Under the pieces are notes generated by a model, which did not search any database, had not been told where the DNA came from, and saw only the letters and a program-made list of their open reading frames with translations. Position numbers and translations under genes: made by a program. 64,000 bases of DNA from Pseudomonadota bacterium (lineage in GTDB: Bacteria; Pseudomonadota; Gammaproteobacteria; Steroidobacterales; Steroidobacteraceae): the NCBI GenBank assembly GCA_037200975.1, contig JBBCGI010000001.1, positions 1,984,001 through 2,048,000 of the forward strand, in the 5' to 3' direction. This document shows, one piece after another, positions 21,775-30,962 of this stretch; position 1 is the first letter of the stretch; the number at the start of each line of letters is the position of its first letter.

Positions 21775-23090
21775 GCACGCACGCACTCGGCGTGTTCGAC
21801 GGGGCCGCGCGCGTGGGCGCCGTGGAATACGAATCGCTGGAGGAGCAATTCTCGTTCACCTACGACGCGCGCTGGCCGGCGTCACCATCTTCCTATTCGA
21901 TCTCACCGCACATCCTGATGCAGGGCCCGCCCGCGGCCACGGGCACCGTGCGACGCTTTCTCGAGAACCTGCTGCCGGAAGGCCGCGCGCTCGACATCGT
22001 GTCGACGACGCACCAGGTCTCGAAGAACAACATCTACGGACTCGTGCGCGCACTCGGGCAGGAAACCGCCGGTGCGTTGTCGTTTCTCGACGGCGACACG
22101 ACTCCGCAAATGCAAACTTCATCGCGCCGGGAAGTCAGCCGCGAAGAACTCAAGCGGCGGATCGACGACCGCGCGCACGTGCCATTCGCCGTGTGGGACG
22201 GTCGCGTGCGGATGTCCATCGCCGGTTATCAGGACAAACTAGCGATTTATCGCGAGGACGAACACCTCTATCTAGTCGAGGGTGAGCTCGCCTCGACCCA
22301 TATTCTCAAGCCCGAGCCGCCCGCGGAGGCTCGCTTGCCGATGCTCGTGGCAAACGAGCATTTCTGCATGAGCCTCGCGGCCCGCCTCGGGCTGCCGGTG
22401 GCGCCGCTGTCTATCCTGAGGTTGCCGAATCCCGTGTTGGTGGTGGAGCGGTTCGATCGCATACCGGAACACGGCCGTGTGCGGCGACTGCACATGATCG
22501 ACGGCTGCCAGGCGCTCAATCTGCCCGTGTCCTACAAGTACGAACGCAATTTCGGTTCCGGCAGGGACGTGCGCGAGATCCGTGATGGCGTGAGTTTCGA
22601 GCGCCTGTTCTCGGTGTCCGACTACACCGTGCGCAAGGCGCTGACCCGGCAGTTGCTGCTGCGCTGGGCGTTGTTCAACTATCTAGTGGGGAATGTCGAT
22701 GCACATGGCAAGAACGTCTCGTTCTTCTGCCGCGCCGATGGGCTTGCGCTCGCGCCGTTCTATGACCTGGTCAGTGTGGTGCAGTACGAGGGATTGGTGC
22801 ACGAGCTGGCCATGGCATATGGAGATGAGTTCCTGCTGCCGGACGTGGGCGCCTATGGGTGGGCCGATTTCGCGCACCGCACGGCGACGCCGCGCGCTGT
22901 GCTGGCGCGCGAGATGCGGCGCATGGGCGCTGCGGCAGCGGCGGCGGCAGCGGCGCAGGCCATTGATGCGGTGTACGCGGGAGAGGAGAACGAGTTCGTG
23001 CGACGAATCAGCGCATTCGTGGGCGAACAGGCGAAGAAGCTGATCGGCATGGCCGGGCCGATGACGAAAGTCGATGCCACGTTGTTGTGA
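21771..23090 (+). CDS. hipA: HipA-family serine/threonine kinase toxin
   Basis: This 439-residue protein has the HipA N-terminal subdomain (LGVFDGAARVGAVEY, then GTVRRFLENLLPEGRAL), the phosphate-binding segment MSIAGYQDKLAIY (148-160), the catalytic NYLVGNVDAHGKN (303-315, Asp310) and the metal-binding FYDLVS (330-335). All key positions look intact. HipA toxins phosphorylate aminoacyl-tRNA synthetases (GltX in E. coli; other targets for relatives) and cause growth arrest. It overlaps hipB by 4 nt. A decayed second copy of its middle and its end lies at about 26940-27195, beyond the IS/Rhs segment. Confidence 0.9.
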   Translation: MSTHALGVFDGAARVGAVEYESLEEQFSFTYDARWPASPSSYSISPHILMQGPPAATGTVRRFLENLLPEGRALDIVSTTHQVSKNNIYGLVRALGQETAGALSFLDGDTTPQMQTSSRREVSREELKRRIDDRAHVPFAVWDGRVRMSIAGYQDKLAIYREDEHLYLVEGELASTHILKPEPPAEARLPMLVANEHFCMSLAARLGLPVAPLSILRLPNPVLVVERFDRIPEHGRVRRLHMIDGCQALNLPVSYKYERNFGSGRDVREIRDGVSFERLFSVSDYTVRKALTRQLLLRWALFNYLVGNVDAHGKNVSFFCRADGLALAPFYDLVSVVQYEGLVHELAMAYGDEFLLPDVGAYGWADFAHRTATPRAVLAREMRRMGAAAAAAAAAQAIDAVYAGEENEFVRRISAFVGEQAKKLIGMAGPMTKVDATLL

Positions 23091-23377
23091 TCCCGCAAGC
23101 AAAGAGCATGGTCGTCCACCACGTCCACGCGGGCGCTTTGGTTCCCGCCCAGTACTCATCGTGGTCAGGAGCTTCCAGGAGACCTCGACAGCGTATGCTA
23201 ACTAACTTTTGATTGAGTGCGGCAATCGAATCTGCAATCGCTGAATGCGCTGGTTTCTCGATCTTTGTGCGTCGGTCCGCCGCCACAGGCTCACTTTTCT
23301 GGCTTGGCCGTGCCTGGTTTGAACCCATCCAGAATCTTCTCCTCTGCATCCCAATCGCGTCGGCCTTCTGGGTTCTT
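23091..23377. other. non-coding spacer between hipA and the IS element
   Basis: I see no convincing gene here. The base composition is less GC-rich than the surrounding genes, and the short open frames have no recognisable protein pattern or ribosome binding site. It may be residual DNA of the locus that the IS element entered. Confidence 0.5.
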
Positions 23378-23464
23378 AGAGGTGGCCCCGGTTAGTGAGA
23401 CAGCGGGATAAGTGGAAAGCCGGCCTGACTCGGGCGAGGATATCGCTCCACAGGACGGAAGACC

Positions 23465-23776
23465 ATGACACGACGATCACGACGCAATCACTCAGCTGCC
23501 TTCAAGGCCAAAGTTGCTCTAGCAGCTCTTAAAGAGACGGAGACGCTAGCGCAGCTAGCGGAACGCTTCGATCTGCACCCGAACCAGATCACGCAGTGGA
23601 AGATGCAGTTGTTAGAGCGAGCGGGAGATGTCTTCTCCGGCGGAGCTCCGCGCTCGGGAGAACCGGCAGCGGTGGACATCAAGGAGCTGCACGCCAAGAT
23701 CGGGCAGCTTGCGCTGGAGAATGATTTTTTATCCGGCGCGCTCGGACGAGTTCCAGGCTCGAGCGCAAAGCGATGA
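23465..23776 (+). CDS. IS3-family transposase OrfA
   Basis: This 103-residue protein has the IS3 OrfA helix-turn-helix ([19 protein letters not shown], then [26 protein letters not shown]) and a short leucine-rich C-terminal part ([15 protein letters not shown]) used for multimerisation. It starts 75 bases from the inner side of the left inverted repeat. The stop overlaps the orfB ATG (ATGA), so OrfB could be made by reinitiation, or the pair fused by frameshifting as in the family. Confidence 0.9.
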   Translation: MTRRSRRNHSAAFKAKVALAALKETETLAQLAERFDLHPNQITQWKMQLLERAGDVFSGGAPRSGEPAAVDIKELHAKIGQLALENDFLSGALGRVPGSSAKR

Positions 23777-24609
23777 TCGAACGCGAACACGACTTGAGCC
23801 TGACGCGCCAGGCGCAACTACTCGATTTATCGCGCGCCTCGCTGTACTACGAACCCGTGCCGACGTCGGAAGAAGATCTGGATCTCATGCGCCGGATCGA
23901 CGAACTGCACACCGAGCTTCCGTTCCTGGGCAGCCGGATGCTGCAGGACCAGCTGGGCCATCAAGGCTTGCGCGTGGGTCGCAGACACGTGGCGACGCTG
24001 ATGCGCAAGATGGGCATCGAAGCCATTTATCGCCGCAAGAACACTTCCAAGCGCCATCCTGGGCACGCTATCTACCCCTACCTGCTTCGTGGGCTGGTCA
24101 TTGATCGGCCGAACCAGGTGTGGGCAGCCGACATCACCTACATCCCGATGGCGCGTGGCTTTGTGTACCTGTTCGCGGTGATGGACTGGGCGACGCGCCG
24201 GGTGCTCGGCTGGCGCATCTCCAACAGCTTGAGCGCGGAGTTCTGCATCGAAGCGGTGGAAGAAGCCATCGCGAACTTCGGGACGCCGGAGATCTTTAAT
24301 ACGGATCAGGGGTCGCAGTTCACCGGTAGTGCCTTCATCGGCATGCTCACTCGCCATCGCATCAGGATCAGCATGGATGGCCGCGGTTGCTGGCGCGACA
24401 ACGTGTTCGTCGAGCGGTTGTGGCGGTCGGTGAAATACGAAGAGGTCTATCTACACGCCTACGAAGGCGTCTCGGCGGCCAGGGCTGGCATCGGCAGGTA
24501 CTTCATGTTCTACAACTCGCGCCGCACACACACGGCGCTTGACCGGAAAACGCCCGATCACGTCTACTTCAAATCGCTTGCATCTCTGCCCCTCGCGGCG
24601 GCAGCTTAA
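23773..24609 (+). CDS. IS3-family transposase OrfB (DDE integrase domain)
   Basis: This 278-residue catalytic subunit has an HTH_21-like region (about 35-90: [34 protein letters not shown]) and an rve integrase core with the triad visible as [18 protein letters not shown] and [20 protein letters not shown]. The C-terminus [21 protein letters not shown] is typical of the family. The triad is complete and no frameshift is seen, so the element could still be active. Confidence 0.92.
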   Translation: MIEREHDLSLTRQAQLLDLSRASLYYEPVPTSEEDLDLMRRIDELHTELPFLGSRMLQDQLGHQGLRVGRRHVATLMRKMGIEAIYRRKNTSKRHPGHAIYPYLLRGLVIDRPNQVWAADITYIPMARGFVYLFAVMDWATRRVLGWRISNSLSAEFCIEAVEEAIANFGTPEIFNTDQGSQFTGSAFIGMLTRHRIRISMDGRGCWRDNVFVERLWRSVKYEEVYLHAYEGVSAARAGIGRYFMFYNSRRTHTALDRKTPDHVYFKSLASLPLAAAA

Positions 24610-24674
24610 CCACCGCCGGCTCCCACTTATCCCGGCCGCGAAAACTGTCTAGAAAAAAAAGCGGGACCACCTCT

Positions 24675-26161
24675 GAGATCGCGGCACCGATAATGCACCA
24701 TGGGCACTGACCCGTAGGATCCGTTTTGTTAAGCGGATCACCGCCCACATACGCATATAGGTTTAAGTCGTCCTGATACCCGATGGGGTCCGTCTGCAGG
24801 AACCTTCCAAGCCTCGGCGAATAGAAACGCGCCTTGTAGTGAAACAAACCCAACTCTCGTATCCACGCCTGGCCCGTGAACCCGAATCGCCCCACATTCG
24901 AAGCGGCGGGAATCCCATAGCTGTCGTATCTGAGCCGATGCTGAACCGATCCAGAGCCGTCGGTGATGGCGATGACGCTTCCCTGATGGTCGGCGAGCGG
25001 GTACTGACGTTGAGCTCCACCCACTGCGCTGCCGTTGTATTGAACCCAAGGTTCGTCGACCTGGTCTCCATGAACATAGCGCCGAACCATCGTGTCATTG
25101 ACGTATTCACCAACAAGCGCATCTCCGTCATACAGGAATTGTGTGCTCGTCCCGCCGCTGGTGATTTGCGACAGCTTGCCGAGCGGCGTCCAGCTCAGCG
25201 TCGCACTGGTGCTGACCCCCTCGAGTGTGCCGCTCGCGCCGATCAGCCGGTTCTCGATGTCGTACGAGTACACCAGATCGCCGTCATTCGTCAGGTTGCC
25301 GTTGGTGTCGTGGGAAATCGCGGTGCCGGCAATAGCGGCGTACTGATTCAGCCTGTTAGGCACGTAGGTTCCGGTGCGATTGGCAGCCTCGGTGTAGTTG
25401 TACTGCGCATTCGCCTGGATGAGCTGGGTGACTTGACCGGCGGGGTTGTATGAAAAGAAATTCTCCAGGTCGTCAGCGGTGCCCAACACATCCTGCGTGA
25501 AGCTGTCGAGCCTCTGGGCGTTGTCGCGTGCGTAGCCGGTAATGGCGCCGCCCGCCCGCGTCAGGTTCGCACGCGTGCCGTCCGCACCGTATCCGACGGT
25601 AAGCAATGACGTGGTCGCCGATGCCGGTGTTGCGGTGTTCGATTCGCCAACACCGATAACGCGATCCAGACCGTCGAACGCATATGCGTAGAAATATCCA
25701 TCCGGGTAGGTAATGCGCGTGCGGTTTGCATCTTCGTCATAACGATAGAAAAGCTTACGAGCAGTGCCTCCGACGTCGTTGCTCTGCGTCTCGAGCAAAC
25801 CAAAGCCGTTGTAGATGTTTGATTCTCCCTGACCGCTCTCACTACCGAATCGCGCATACAACAACAGCCCGCGCAAGTCGTAGTCGAAGTACACATCGGG
25901 CGAACTCGTGTTGTCCGATAGATCCTTGACGATGGGGCGATTGTTGCCGTCGAGCGTATACGTAATGGTTCTACCGTCGCGTTTTCGCTCGGATTTCAAC
26001 GCACCATTCTTTTCGTACTTGAGCTCGACGAAAAAGGCATTTTGTGACAGCTGCCGCGACGAACTTTCGAGCGCGGGAACGCAACGTGGCGTCGGGCGCT
26101 CGCGTTGCTGAATTCTTGGAGTACTATTTCCCCAGACCGTGCTGTCGAACGCTGATCGCAA
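24675..26161 (-). pseudogene. Rhs/YD-repeat protein remnant, truncated at both ends
   Basis: About 495 codons of an Rhs protein remain. YD repeats ([43 protein letters not shown]) lead to the Rhs core ([30 protein letters not shown], then [48 protein letters not shown]). Intact Rhs proteins exceed 1000 residues and carry a variable C-terminal toxin after the DPxG site. Here only about 15 residues follow it before the IS right end at 24674; translation then continues into IS DNA to a stop at 24569. The N-terminus is also missing: the frame begins at a TTG overlapping the divergent gene start. It is best read as a fossil of a polymorphic-toxin locus. Confidence 0.82.
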
Positions 26162-26841
26162 TGAAAAACTCCGTCGACGCCATGCCTGTAAAGTACAAAT
26201 TCGTCGTTGAGACGGGGAAATCGGCGCCTGCCGACATAATCACGTCGGCCGAATCGGGCGTGTCGGGAGCGGCACACGTCTGGCGTGGGCGTAAGTTTTC
26301 CCGAGCGCTTACTTTTCTTATTGTGGGCGCCATCCACGTAATCATCTGGCATGTGTTCGCACACATGTCCATCCGGCAATTGGTGGCGCAGCAGCGGGTC
26401 GATCCCATTGAGGCGCGCTTCTTCGATTTGCCCGCGGTTTCCGTGCCGATCAAGGAACCTGCGATCGTGGCGTCAGAGATCGAATTTTCGATTTCCGCTC
26501 CTTTGCCGATTTCGATCGAGGATCCTTCCGGCATTCACAGCCTTGAACTGCCCCATCTCGACTCAACTGGCATGCCGGAACTCGCCTCCTACTCCGCGCG
26601 CGCCGACTTGCCGCCTGGCCAGATCGCTACCGTCGTAGTGGTGGTGGAGAAAGCTGACGATGGCAACGTCATTTCGGCGGAGGTAGTGCGCAGTACTGGG
26701 AACGACTCCACCAATGAAGCGGCTAAGAGCTACGCGCGCGACACGAAGTGGATCCCGGGAATGGTATTGGGCGTGCCCCGTGCGATGAAAGCGAGCCTCA
26801 CAGTGATTCTGGGGTCTACCGAGAGGCTGGTTACCCGCTAA
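26161..26841 (+). CDS. TonB-like protein with one membrane helix and a C-terminal TonB domain
   Basis: This 226-residue protein has a cytoplasmic start, one transmembrane helix ([19 protein letters not shown], about 45-63) and a periplasmic part. The last 75 residues ([42 protein letters not shown], split here by the family's variable loop, then a final strand [10 protein letters not shown]) resemble the TonB C-terminal fold. There is no ExbBD partner nearby and no Pro-Lys-rich spacer. The ATG at 26161 and another at 26182 are both possible starts; neither has a clear ribosome binding site. It is lower in GC than the core genes and belongs to the accessory segment, facing away from the Rhs remnant. 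Confidence 0.6.
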   Translation: MKNSVDAMPVKYKFVVETGKSAPADIITSAESGVSGAAHVWRGRKFSRALTFLIVGAIHVIIWHVFAHMSIRQLVAQQRVDPIEARFFDLPAVSVPIKEPAIVASEIEFSISAPLPISIEDPSGIHSLELPHLDSTGMPELASYSARADLPPGQIATVVVVVEKADDGNVISAEVVRSTGNDSTNEAAKSYARDTKWIPGMVLGVPRAMKASLTVILGSTERLVTR

Positions 26842-26939
26842 TACGCATAGACAAGAGCCACTGAATTCCTCGGTGGGCGGACGCGCCACTCCGTTCCGAT
26901 CGACTTCGCGATTACAAAGAAGCCGCACGCCTGCAACTT

Positions 26940-27195
26940 CGAAGATCCACCGCTCTGCTAAACGACCTTACACAAGTTCCATTCGTCGCGTGGGACAGAT
27001 TGTTTACGGATATCCATGGCCGGCTGTCAGCGCAAAATTGCGGTCTACCGGGAGAGTGAGCGACTCTATCTAGTTGAGCATGAGCTTGTCTCCATCCTCA
27101 TCCTCAAGCCCGATCCGCCCGGGGCTGCAAGTGGCGCCGGTGGCAATCCTGAGATTGCCGAGCCAATGATGAAAATCGATGCCGCGTTGCCGTGA
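26940..27195 (+). pseudogene. decayed partial hipA copy
   Basis: Read with one frameshift, this stretch encodes hipA-like pieces in the correct order. VPFVAWDR (26976-26999) matches VPFAVWDGR of the intact toxin. SMAGCQRKIAVYRESERLYL (from 27013) matches SIAGYQDKLAIYREDEHLYL, followed by VEHELVSILILKPDPP against VEGELASTHILKPEPP. The frame ends with MMKIDAALP and a stop (27193-27195), against MTKVDATLL and a stop. Between these pieces the catalytic middle (about 240 residues) is deleted, so it cannot encode a kinase. It lies 4.1 kb downstream of the intact hipA end, with the IS/Rhs segment between. Confidence 0.85.
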
Positions 27196-27249
27196 GCGCG
27201 CGCGGCCAATTGTGGCGCTCGGCAAAGCGATTCGCTAACGTTGCGTCCC

Positions 27250-27552
27250 ATGGCTCACGGGCTTCTCTGCTGGAAATGCGGCGCATCGCTCGAAGCGCTG
27301 TCGCTGCCGTTGCGGCGGCTCGATGAATGCAAGGTCTGCCATTCGGAGCTGCACGTCTGCAAGCTGTGCGTGGAGTACGACACGCGCGTCGCGAAGCATT
27401 GCCGCGAACCCACCGCCGAAGAAGTGCGCGACAAGACGCAGGCGAACTTCTGCGATCACTTCAAACCGAAGGTGGGTGCGTATGTGGCGCCCAACACCGC
27501 GGAAGTCGACGCATCGAAGGCCGCGCTCGAGGCGTTGTTCGGCAAGAAGTAA
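27250..27552 (+). CDS. small cysteine-rich zinc-ribbon-like protein
   Basis: This 100-residue protein has CWKCGA near the start, CKVCHSELHVCKLC in the middle and two further cysteines (HCREP, FCDHF). The paired CxxC spacing suggests one or two structural zinc sites. It has no signal peptide and a short Ala-rich tail. It looks like a conserved hypothetical protein of proteobacteria, but I cannot name a function. ATG 27250 is preferred over a TTG nine bases upstream. It is convergent with the amino-sugar kinase. Confidence 0.7.
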   Translation: MAHGLLCWKCGASLEALSLPLRRLDECKVCHSELHVCKLCVEYDTRVAKHCREPTAEEVRDKTQANFCDHFKPKVGAYVAPNTAEVDASKAALEALFGKK

Positions 27553-27569
27553 GCAGTGCCAGCACTACC

Positions 27570-28556
27570 TCAGGCAGGCAACGCCGCACCAGCGCACTGC
27601 TCGCGCAGCCGCGCCAACGCCACTGCGCTGAGCGGCGTACCCGCGAGCCGCGCCGCGTACAACGCCGCGCCCACCACCGGCGGAAACACCGGCGTGCGGC
27701 ATTCGTACGGAACCGGCTCACCCGCCAGCGCCAGATTGAACGCATCGACCAGCCACGGCGACCCGGCGAACGCCCCGCCGGAATACGACACGGGTACCGA
27801 AAGCGCGGCCGGCGCCTCGATGGCGCGGCGCACCGCCCGCACCGCGCCGACCAGCTCGGCGGCCGCGCGCAGGAAAATCGCGCGCGCGCCGGGGTCGGCG
27901 CGCTCCGCGGCCTCGTGCACCAGCCGCGCGAACTGCGCGAATGCGCCGCGGCTCTGCGCATCGGCACCGTAGATACGCGCGCACAGGTCGAGATCGTCGT
28001 CGATACACAGCCGCTCGCGCACCAGTGCATGCAGCGGTCCGCGCGGCGCGCGCCCATCGCTCATGCGCGAGAACAGGCTCATCCCCTCGCGCGCGATCCA
28101 GTACGCCGAACCCTCATCTCCGATCAGTTCGCCCCAGCCGCCCGCGCGCGCGCTGCGCCCGGCATGTTCGCCGTACGCCATCGAGCCAGTCCCGGCGATG
28201 ACGCTGATCCCGTCCGCGCAGGCGAGCGAGCCGGCCCAACTACCCAGCATGTCGTTGCCGCAACGGAAGCGGCGCGGATCGAGCATGGCGCTGGGCATGG
28301 CATCGAGGCGCGCGGTCACCGCGCTGTCCTCGCCGTACGAGCTCAACCCGAAGAACGCGAAATCGACCTGCGCGGTGGCCGTGGCACCGCGCGCGAGAAC
28401 GGTGCGAATACCCTCGAGCAGCAAGGCCGTGGCGCGCTCGACGCCCTCGGAAAGGTGACTGACGCTGCCGGTCACGTGGCTGGCACGGATGTCGCCCCGT
28501 GCGTCGATCAGCACGAACGCAGTTTTCGTTCCGCCGCCGTCAACGCCGAGGAACAT
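27570..28556 (-). CDS. BadF/BcrA-type ATPase, probable N-acetylhexosamine kinase
   Basis: This 328-residue ASKHA-fold kinase has the N-terminal phosphate-binding motif MFLGVDGGGTKTAFVL, the GNDMLGSWAGSLACADGISVIAGTGS region and GWGELIGDEGSAYWIAREG, all typical of N-acetylglucosamine kinase relatives in the BadF/BadG/BcrA/BcrD family. Encoded last in a unit with AgaS and AgaZ-type genes, it most likely phosphorylates imported N-acetylgalactosamine or galactosamine, but N-acetylglucosamine cannot be excluded. Its start overlaps the agaS stop by 17 nt. Confidence 0.85.
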   Translation of the reverse strand: MFLGVDGGGTKTAFVLIDARGDIRASHVTGSVSHLSEGVERATALLLEGIRTVLARGATATAQVDFAFFGLSSYGEDSAVTARLDAMPSAMLDPRRFRCGNDMLGSWAGSLACADGISVIAGTGSMAYGEHAGRSARAGGWGELIGDEGSAYWIAREGMSLFSRMSDGRAPRGPLHALVRERLCIDDDLDLCARIYGADAQSRGAFAQFARLVHEAAERADPGARAIFLRAAAELVGAVRAVRRAIEAPAALSVPVSYSGGAFAGSPWLVDAFNLALAGEPVPYECRTPVFPPVVGAALYAARLAGTPLSAVALARLREQCAGAALPA

Positions 28557-29694
28557 CGGCCGGCTCGCGCGTCCAGGGATAGATAGTGACGCCCTGCACC
28601 ACGCGGCTGACGACGCCGCTGACGTTCGGATTGTCAGGCGTCAGCCCGAAGCGCAGCGATTGCGCCAAGCCGAACGACTGCGCGGGAATGACATCGATCA
28701 GCGCGAGCTCGAGGTCGCTGAAATCGCGCGTGCCGGCCAGCTCCAATCGCTCGTAGTTGCTCGCGCCGACATCCGCGCCCACGGCGACGATGGCGCCGGC
28801 TCGCGCTTCGCGGCTCAGCTCTTCGAGCAGATCGCGATCGTACGCGCGCGTGTACGGATCGTTGGATACGAACACGACGACTGCCGTGCGCGCATTGACG
28901 ATGGTCTTCGGCCCATGGCGGAAGCCCAGCACCGAGTGCGAGACCGCCACCGTTCGCCCGTCGGTGAGCTCGAGCATCTTGAGCGCGGATTCGGCCGCCA
29001 GCGACTGCAAGGCATTGCTGCCCAGATAGACGACGCGTTCGAAGCCCTGCGCGGCGAGAGTCGCCGCCAGCGCCTGTGCGCGCGGCAATGCCGTCTCGGC
29101 GGCGCGCGCCAGCGCCGGGACCCGGTTGGCGGGAATCACGCCGAAAACCAGCGCGGCCACCAGCACCATCGACGTGAAGCTGGACGTCATCGCGAAGGCG
29201 CGATCGTTGGTCGCATCGGGCAACACGAGTACGCAGGCATTTCTCGCGCCGGCCATGCGTTTCGCCAGCGCGCCTTCGGCGTTGCACGTGATCACGAGAT
29301 GGAACACGCGCTCCAGGGCGCGCTCTGCCACGTCGACCGCGGCGATGCTTTCCGGGCTGCCGCCCGAGCGCGCGAACGACACCAGCAAGGTCGGCACGTC
29401 GCGTTGCAGGTACAACGCCGGGCCTGAAACCAGGTCGGTGGTGGCGATGGAATCGACGCGCCTGCGGAGATGGTGCGCGATGCCCGGTGCGAGACAACCG
29501 CCGATATACGATGAGGTCCCGGCACCGGTAAGCACGATGCGGACCTTCGCATCCTCGAGCAGTGGCGCGAGAAAGACGTCGAGCCGCGCGCGTTCCTGCG
29601 CCACGAGATCGGCGACCGCCAGCCACACGGCCGGCTGCTGCGCGATCTCGCGCGCGGTCCACTCGCCGCCATTGGTTTTCATTTCCGCGCTCAT
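28540..29694 (-). CDS. agaS: AgaS-type SIS-domain galactosamine-6-phosphate deaminase/isomerase
   Basis: This 384-residue protein has two SIS domains: VRIVLTGAGTSSYIGG with SFARSGGSPESI in the first, and RVVYLGSNALQSLAAESALKMLELTDG with SVLGFRHGPKTIV in the second. In proteobacterial N-acetylgalactosamine pathways AgaS converts galactosamine-6-phosphate to tagatose-6-phosphate and ammonia. ATG 29694 overlaps the stop of the upstream AgaZ gene in ATGA, which decides the start over one three codons further upstream. It is part of a tightly coupled run with agaZ and the kinase. Confidence 0.9.
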   Translation of the reverse strand: MSAEMKTNGGEWTAREIAQQPAVWLAVADLVAQERARLDVFLAPLLEDAKVRIVLTGAGTSSYIGGCLAPGIAHHLRRRVDSIATTDLVSGPALYLQRDVPTLLVSFARSGGSPESIAAVDVAERALERVFHLVITCNAEGALAKRMAGARNACVLVLPDATNDRAFAMTSSFTSMVLVAALVFGVIPANRVPALARAAETALPRAQALAATLAAQGFERVVYLGSNALQSLAAESALKMLELTDGRTVAVSHSVLGFRHGPKTIVNARTAVVVFVSNDPYTRAYDRDLLEELSREARAGAIVAVGADVGASNYERLELAGTRDFSDLELALIDVIPAQSFGLAQSLRFGLTPDNPNVSGVVSRVVQGVTIYPWTREPADVPRR

Positions 29695-30962
29695 GCGCCA
29701 CACGCTCGCAGGTAGGGCCGAATCGAATGCGCCACGCCGTCGCGCAGCAGCGCTTCGACCGAAGTGTCGAGTTCGTGCGCGCGAATCGCCGCATATTGGC
29801 GCGGCAGGTACTGACTAACCAGTGTCAACGGCAACGGACGGCTCCTCAGATTGTCCAGCAACTTCCCGCAGGCCTGCGTCACTTCCGGGTGCGGCCAGTA
29901 GTACCGGATCCGGTCGCTCAGGCTATACGCCAAGTCCAGCGACTCGTTCGCGGCATGATGATAATGGCCGCGCCACTGCTTGGGATCCTCGCGCATCACG
30001 CGTAGCGCGACCTCGGGAAGTCTGGCGGGATTTTCGAGGCCGGGCAGCTCGCGCTCGATGGCGGCGAACGCCCAGAGCGTCTCGCGCAGCGCAAACGTCG
30101 CGCCCGGCCCCACCTTGAGAATGGCGAAATGATCGCGCACCAGCGCGGCGAGATTTTCCGGCGTCTGGTAGTCGGTGGAGTGCGCCTCGAACACGAACTG
30201 CGGGTCGCGCTCGACGCTCGCCTTGAGCTCGCGTGCCTTGTCCGGCTGGTAGTCGACCACCTTGTGCAGATCGAACTCGACGCCGGGCTGTACCACCAGC
30301 GCGATGACGCGCGGCCAGGCGGATTCGAGCCCCGCGGCGGCGAACGCCCGGCGATGCGTTTCGATAGTCAGGGTTGCCGCTTCTGGCGAAGTAACCGTCA
30401 ACTGCTGCAATTCCTCGGCGGCGCCGCCCGGAACCGGCACCTCGGTGCCGATCACGTAGACAGGCGCCTCACCGCCGGCCTCCTGCCAGACGCGCTCGGC
30501 GACCAGCGCCAGGCGGGCCGCGCGCGCGGCGATCAACTCCTCGGGCAAGGGCACCGGATCGCCGGCGCAGGCCATTGAGCAATCGAGGTGGATCTTGCGG
30601 AAACCCGCGGCGACGTACTGGGCCACCAGTTCGTCGGCGCGCTTCATCGCGGTGTCCGCCGGTTCCTTCTGCCATACATTCGGGCCGACGTGATCGCCGC
30701 CGAGCCACACCCGGTCGCGCGGCAGGCCGACGCGCGCGGCGATCGCATACACGAACTCGCGAAAGTCAGCGGGCTTCATGCCGGTGTAGCCGCCGTACTG
30801 GTTCACCTGGTTGCAGGTGGCTTCGATCAGCAGCGGCGTGCCAGTGTTCTTGGCCTCGTGCATGGCGGCCTCGATGACCCACGGATGCGCCGTGCACAAC
30901 GAGTAGATGCCCACGTTTTCGCCGCGCTTGTGCTGCGCCAGAATATCGAGGAGGCCCTTCAT
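29691..30962 (-). CDS. agaZ: AgaZ/KbaZ/GatZ-family tagatose-bisphosphate pathway protein
   Basis: This 423-residue protein has the full GatZ/KbaZ pattern: GENVGIYSLCTAHPWVIEAA at the start, LIEATCNQVNQYGGYTGM, WLGGDHVGPNVWQ, KIHLDCSMAC, YVIGTEVPVPGGA and VFEAHSTDYQT. In E. coli these proteins were described as non-catalytic subunits of tagatose-1,6-bisphosphate aldolase, and genome comparison has suggested tagatose-6-phosphate kinase activity. The catalytic aldolase partner (KbaY/GatY) is not in the window. The start ATG 30962 overlaps the EamA stop (ATGA). Confidence 0.92.
   Translation of the reverse strand: MKGLLDILAQHKRGENVGIYSLCTAHPWVIEAAMHEAKNTGTPLLIEATCNQVNQYGGYTGMKPADFREFVYAIAARVGLPRDRVWLGGDHVGPNVWQKEPADTAMKRADELVAQYVAAGFRKIHLDCSMACAGDPVPLPEELIAARAARLALVAERVWQEAGGEAPVYVIGTEVPVPGGAAEELQQLTVTSPEAATLTIETHRRAFAAAGLESAWPRVIALVVQPGVEFDLHKVVDYQPDKARELKASVERDPQFVFEAHSTDYQTPENLAALVRDHFAILKVGPGATFALRETLWAFAAIERELPGLENPARLPEVALRVMREDPKQWRGHYHHAANESLDLAYSLSDRIRYYWPHPEVTQACGKLLDNLRSRPLPLTLVSQYLPRQYAAIRAHELDTSVEALLRDGVAHSIRPYLRACGA

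Larger units (their letters stand above)
23378..24674 (+). mobile_element. IS3-family insertion sequence, about 1.3 kb
   Basis: The ends carry inverted repeats AGAGGTGGCCCCG (23378-23390) and its near-complement CGGGACCACCTCT (24662-24674). Further inside, AGACAG and GGGATAAGTGG recur in inverted order at both ends. Two overlapping genes (orfA, orfB) encode a helix-turn-helix protein and a DDE transposase, as in IS3-family elements. I find no matching 3-4 bp target duplication at the flanks. The right end cuts the Rhs remnant. Confidence 0.85.

Noticed and set aside
23091-23395. Two short open frames between hipA and the IS element
   Set aside because: About 60 codons each, overlapping in different frames, with no ribosome binding site and no recognisable pattern.
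27327-28586. A 419-codon plus-strand frame over the kinase gene
   Set aside because: Antisense to a clear BadF-type kinase; Arg-rich shadow composition.
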